From JANXSD01 sp043758125 (GTDB lineage: Bacteria > Bacteroidota > Bacteroidia > AKYH767-A > OLB10): 34,796 nucleotides of DNA. This document shows, in pieces, positions 33,577-34,796 of this stretch. A program made the translations under genes and the position numbers. How positions within the stretch are numbered: position 1 is the stretch's first letter; each line of letters starts with the position of its first letter. The stretch covers positions 1 to 34,796 of the forward strand of contig JAYVOC010000017.1 of the NCBI GenBank assembly GCA_043758125.1. Reading direction: 5' to 3'. The notes under the pieces were generated by a model. That model saw only the letters and a program-made list of their open reading frames with translations. It was not told where the DNA came from and made no database searches.

Positions 33577-33907
33577 TGACATAAAAACATGGTTATTCGA
33601 CATATTGAGTTCAATTAATGAAATAGAAAGTTACTATGTTGAAACTCCTAAAATCTTTGAGGTTTTTCAAAATGATTTAAGAACCAAACGAGCGGTTGAA
33701 AGAAATATAGAAATCATTGGAGAAGCAATAAGCAGAATATTGAAAGTAGAAAGCGAAATTGAAATTTCAAACTCAAGAAAAATAGTTGATGTTAGGAATC
33801 GAATAATTCACGGATATGATTCTGTATCAGATGATGTAATTTGGGGAATTGTAATAAGAAATTTGCCAATTTTACAGAAAGAAGTAGAAGATTTACTAAA
33901 AAAATAA
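33569..33907 (+). CDS. HepT-like HEPN ribonuclease toxin (DUF86)
   Basis: The 112-residue all-helical protein matches the HepT/DUF86 family. The RX4H ribonuclease motif is VRNRIIHGYD at about residues 71-80, and the tyrosine after it is the residue modified in characterised HepT/MntA pairs. The N-terminal ERNIEIIGEAISRI helix is also typical. It is expected to cleave RNA unless modified by the neighbouring MNT antitoxin. The eight-base overlap with that gene links their translation. Such pairs stabilise mobile DNA or serve in phage defence. Confidence 0.92.
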   Translation: MDNDIKTWLFDILSSINEIESYYVETPKIFEVFQNDLRTKRAVERNIEIIGEAISRILKVESEIEISNSRKIVDVRNRIIHGYDSVSDDVIWGIVIRNLPILQKEVEDLLKK

Positions 33908-33933
33908 AGGCACTATTTGCCAAAAGCCGTTTC

Positions 33934-33945
33934 TCGCAATTGCGA
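33934..33945. repeat. 12-bp palindrome TCGCAATTGCGA after the HEPN gene
   Basis: A perfect 12-base palindrome lies 26 bases after the HEPN stop codon. Just to the right, GTTCAC is repeated three times (33,958-33,975). Neither has a known role here, and the hairpin is too short for a confident terminator call. Confidence 0.35.
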
Positions 33946-34063
33946 ATTTTGTGTTAAGTTCACGTTCACGTTCACGTTTCGCAATAATAAATAATCAGTT
34001 CCGAAGTTCGCACTGCGCCAAGCCGCAAATCGCCAAACTGTCTAATAACTCGATACATTTTGT

Positions 34064-34082
34064 TAATTACTTTTAGTAATTA
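34064..34082. repeat. Short hairpin upstream of the transposase
   Basis: TAATTAC (34,064-34,070) and GTAATTA (34,076-34,082) form an AT-rich stem 37 bases before the transposase start. It may lie at or near the left end of the insertion sequence. The true end cannot be set without the right end. Confidence 0.3.
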
Positions 34083-34118
34083 TTTTTAAAAGAGCAGAGT
34101 TATTTTGTATCTTTAAGA

Positions 34119-34796
34119 ATGCAATTTATACAGGGGAATAACAGAAAACAAAGTATTCTTTTTCCAGAGTCGTTGGAAGAGATTGTTGACCAGAATAACG
34201 AAGTACGCATAATCGATCTTTTTGTGGAGAGCATTGATGTTTCAGATTTTAAGTTTTTAATTAAGAAAACATTTGAAGGACGACCTGCTTATCATCCAAA
34301 AGATTTATTAAAACTTTATGTGTATGGTTATTTGAATAGCATTCGTTCAAGTCGGGTGTTAGAAAAAGAATGTAAACGTAACATCGAGGTGATGTGGTTG
34401 ATGAAGCAACTCGTGCCTGATCACAACACGATCTCCAACTTTCGACGAGATAATGAAAAAGCCATTCGTAAGGTTTTTCGATATACGGTTTCCATAGCAA
34501 AGAACTTTGATTTAATTGGAGGAACTTTGGTAGCTGGTGATAGTACCAAACTGCGTGCGCAAAACAGCAAGAAAAATAATTTCACTCCTAAAAAAATTGA
34601 AAAACATATTGCTTACATTGATGCTAAGCTCGATGAATATAACCAAGCATTAGCAACAGCTGATCATGACAACAAAACAATTATTGAGCAAGAAATAATA
34701 AAGCATACTACTCGCAAAGAAAATTATGTTGCGATGCAAAAGTATTTGGATGAAACTGGAGAAGTACAAATATCTACTTCTGATCCAGAGAGTCGG
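34119..34796 (+). CDS. IS1182-family transposase, 5' part (cut by the window end)
   Basis: An open frame of 226 codons starts at the ATG at 34,119 and runs off the right edge without a stop. The N-terminal part has the DUF772-type segment GRPAYHPKDLLKLYVYGYLN, then IRSSRVLEKECKRNIEVMWL and LVPDHNTISNFRRDN, which are typical of IS1182 transposases. The first catalytic aspartate of the DDE triad is at residue 141 in LVAGDSTKLRAQ. The remaining two catalytic residues must lie outside the window. The gene marks an insertion sequence at the right end of the accessory region. Confidence 0.92.
   Translation, partial: MQFIQGNNRKQSILFPESLEEIVDQNNEVRIIDLFVESIDVSDFKFLIKKTFEGRPAYHPKDLLKLYVYGYLNSIRSSRVLEKECKRNIEVMWLMKQLVPDHNTISNFRRDNEKAIRKVFRYTVSIAKNFDLIGGTLVAGDSTKLRAQNSKKNNFTPKKIEKHIAYIDAKLDEYNQALATADHDNKTIIEQEIIKHTTRKENYVAMQKYLDETGEVQISTSDPESR

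Overview
The window looks like chromosomal DNA of a Bacteroidota (Bacteroidetes) bacterium. It is AT-rich. Shine-Dalgarno sequences are mostly absent, several upstream regions carry the Bacteroidota -7 promoter box TAnnTTTG, one gene encodes a secreted protein with a type IX secretion (T9SS) C-terminal sorting domain, and the block DUF4175 / ATPase / ybeY / mnmG is typical of that phylum. Genus and species cannot be read from the sequence. No rRNA, tRNA or CRISPR array was recognised.

Left part (about 0.2-20.8 kb): conserved core genes, almost all on the minus strand. In transcription order from right to left these are nadA; a MORN-like repeat protein; a polytopic membrane protein; gltX and glnS with folB overlapping the glnS stop; rnr; an RlmI-like methyltransferase; then a probable operon of DUF4175 membrane protein, RsbW-like ATPase, ybeY, mnmG and a class I methyltransferase. 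The only plus-strand gene here encodes the T9SS-secreted nidogen-like protein. Two parS-type centromere sites flank mnmG: one is perfect and overlaps its 5' end, the other differs at one base and lies just after its stop. This suggests the window is in the origin-proximal part of the chromosome.

At 20,838-21,507 transcription switches: every real gene to the right is on the plus strand. The 670-base gap between the two arms is AT-rich, G-richer than C on the plus strand, and contains unexplained direct repeats.

Middle part (21.5-26.8 kb): a GT4 glycosyltransferase; two hairpins, one of them a good terminator; an unrecognised 267-residue protein; and a signalling unit of a 7-TM protein, a sensor histidine kinase and a LuxR-type response regulator, followed by a TMEM175-like potassium channel.

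Right part (26.8 kb to the end): an accessory region. It has a decayed GxxExxY gene inside perfect 17-bp terminal inverted repeats, a truncated RhuM remnant, tandem 114-117 bp repeats, and a roughly 200-bp leader present in two diverged copies 2.7 kb apart. Each leader carries a predicted promoter, and unrelated genes follow. The cargo includes an unrecognised 283-residue protein, a lipoprotein, a HipA-like kinase with DUF3037 partner, and an MNT/HEPN toxin-antitoxin pair. An IS1182-type transposase runs off the right edge. The repeated leader and the inverted motifs around one gene make a cassette-like insertion system the most interesting hypothesis in the window. No integrase is present to prove it.
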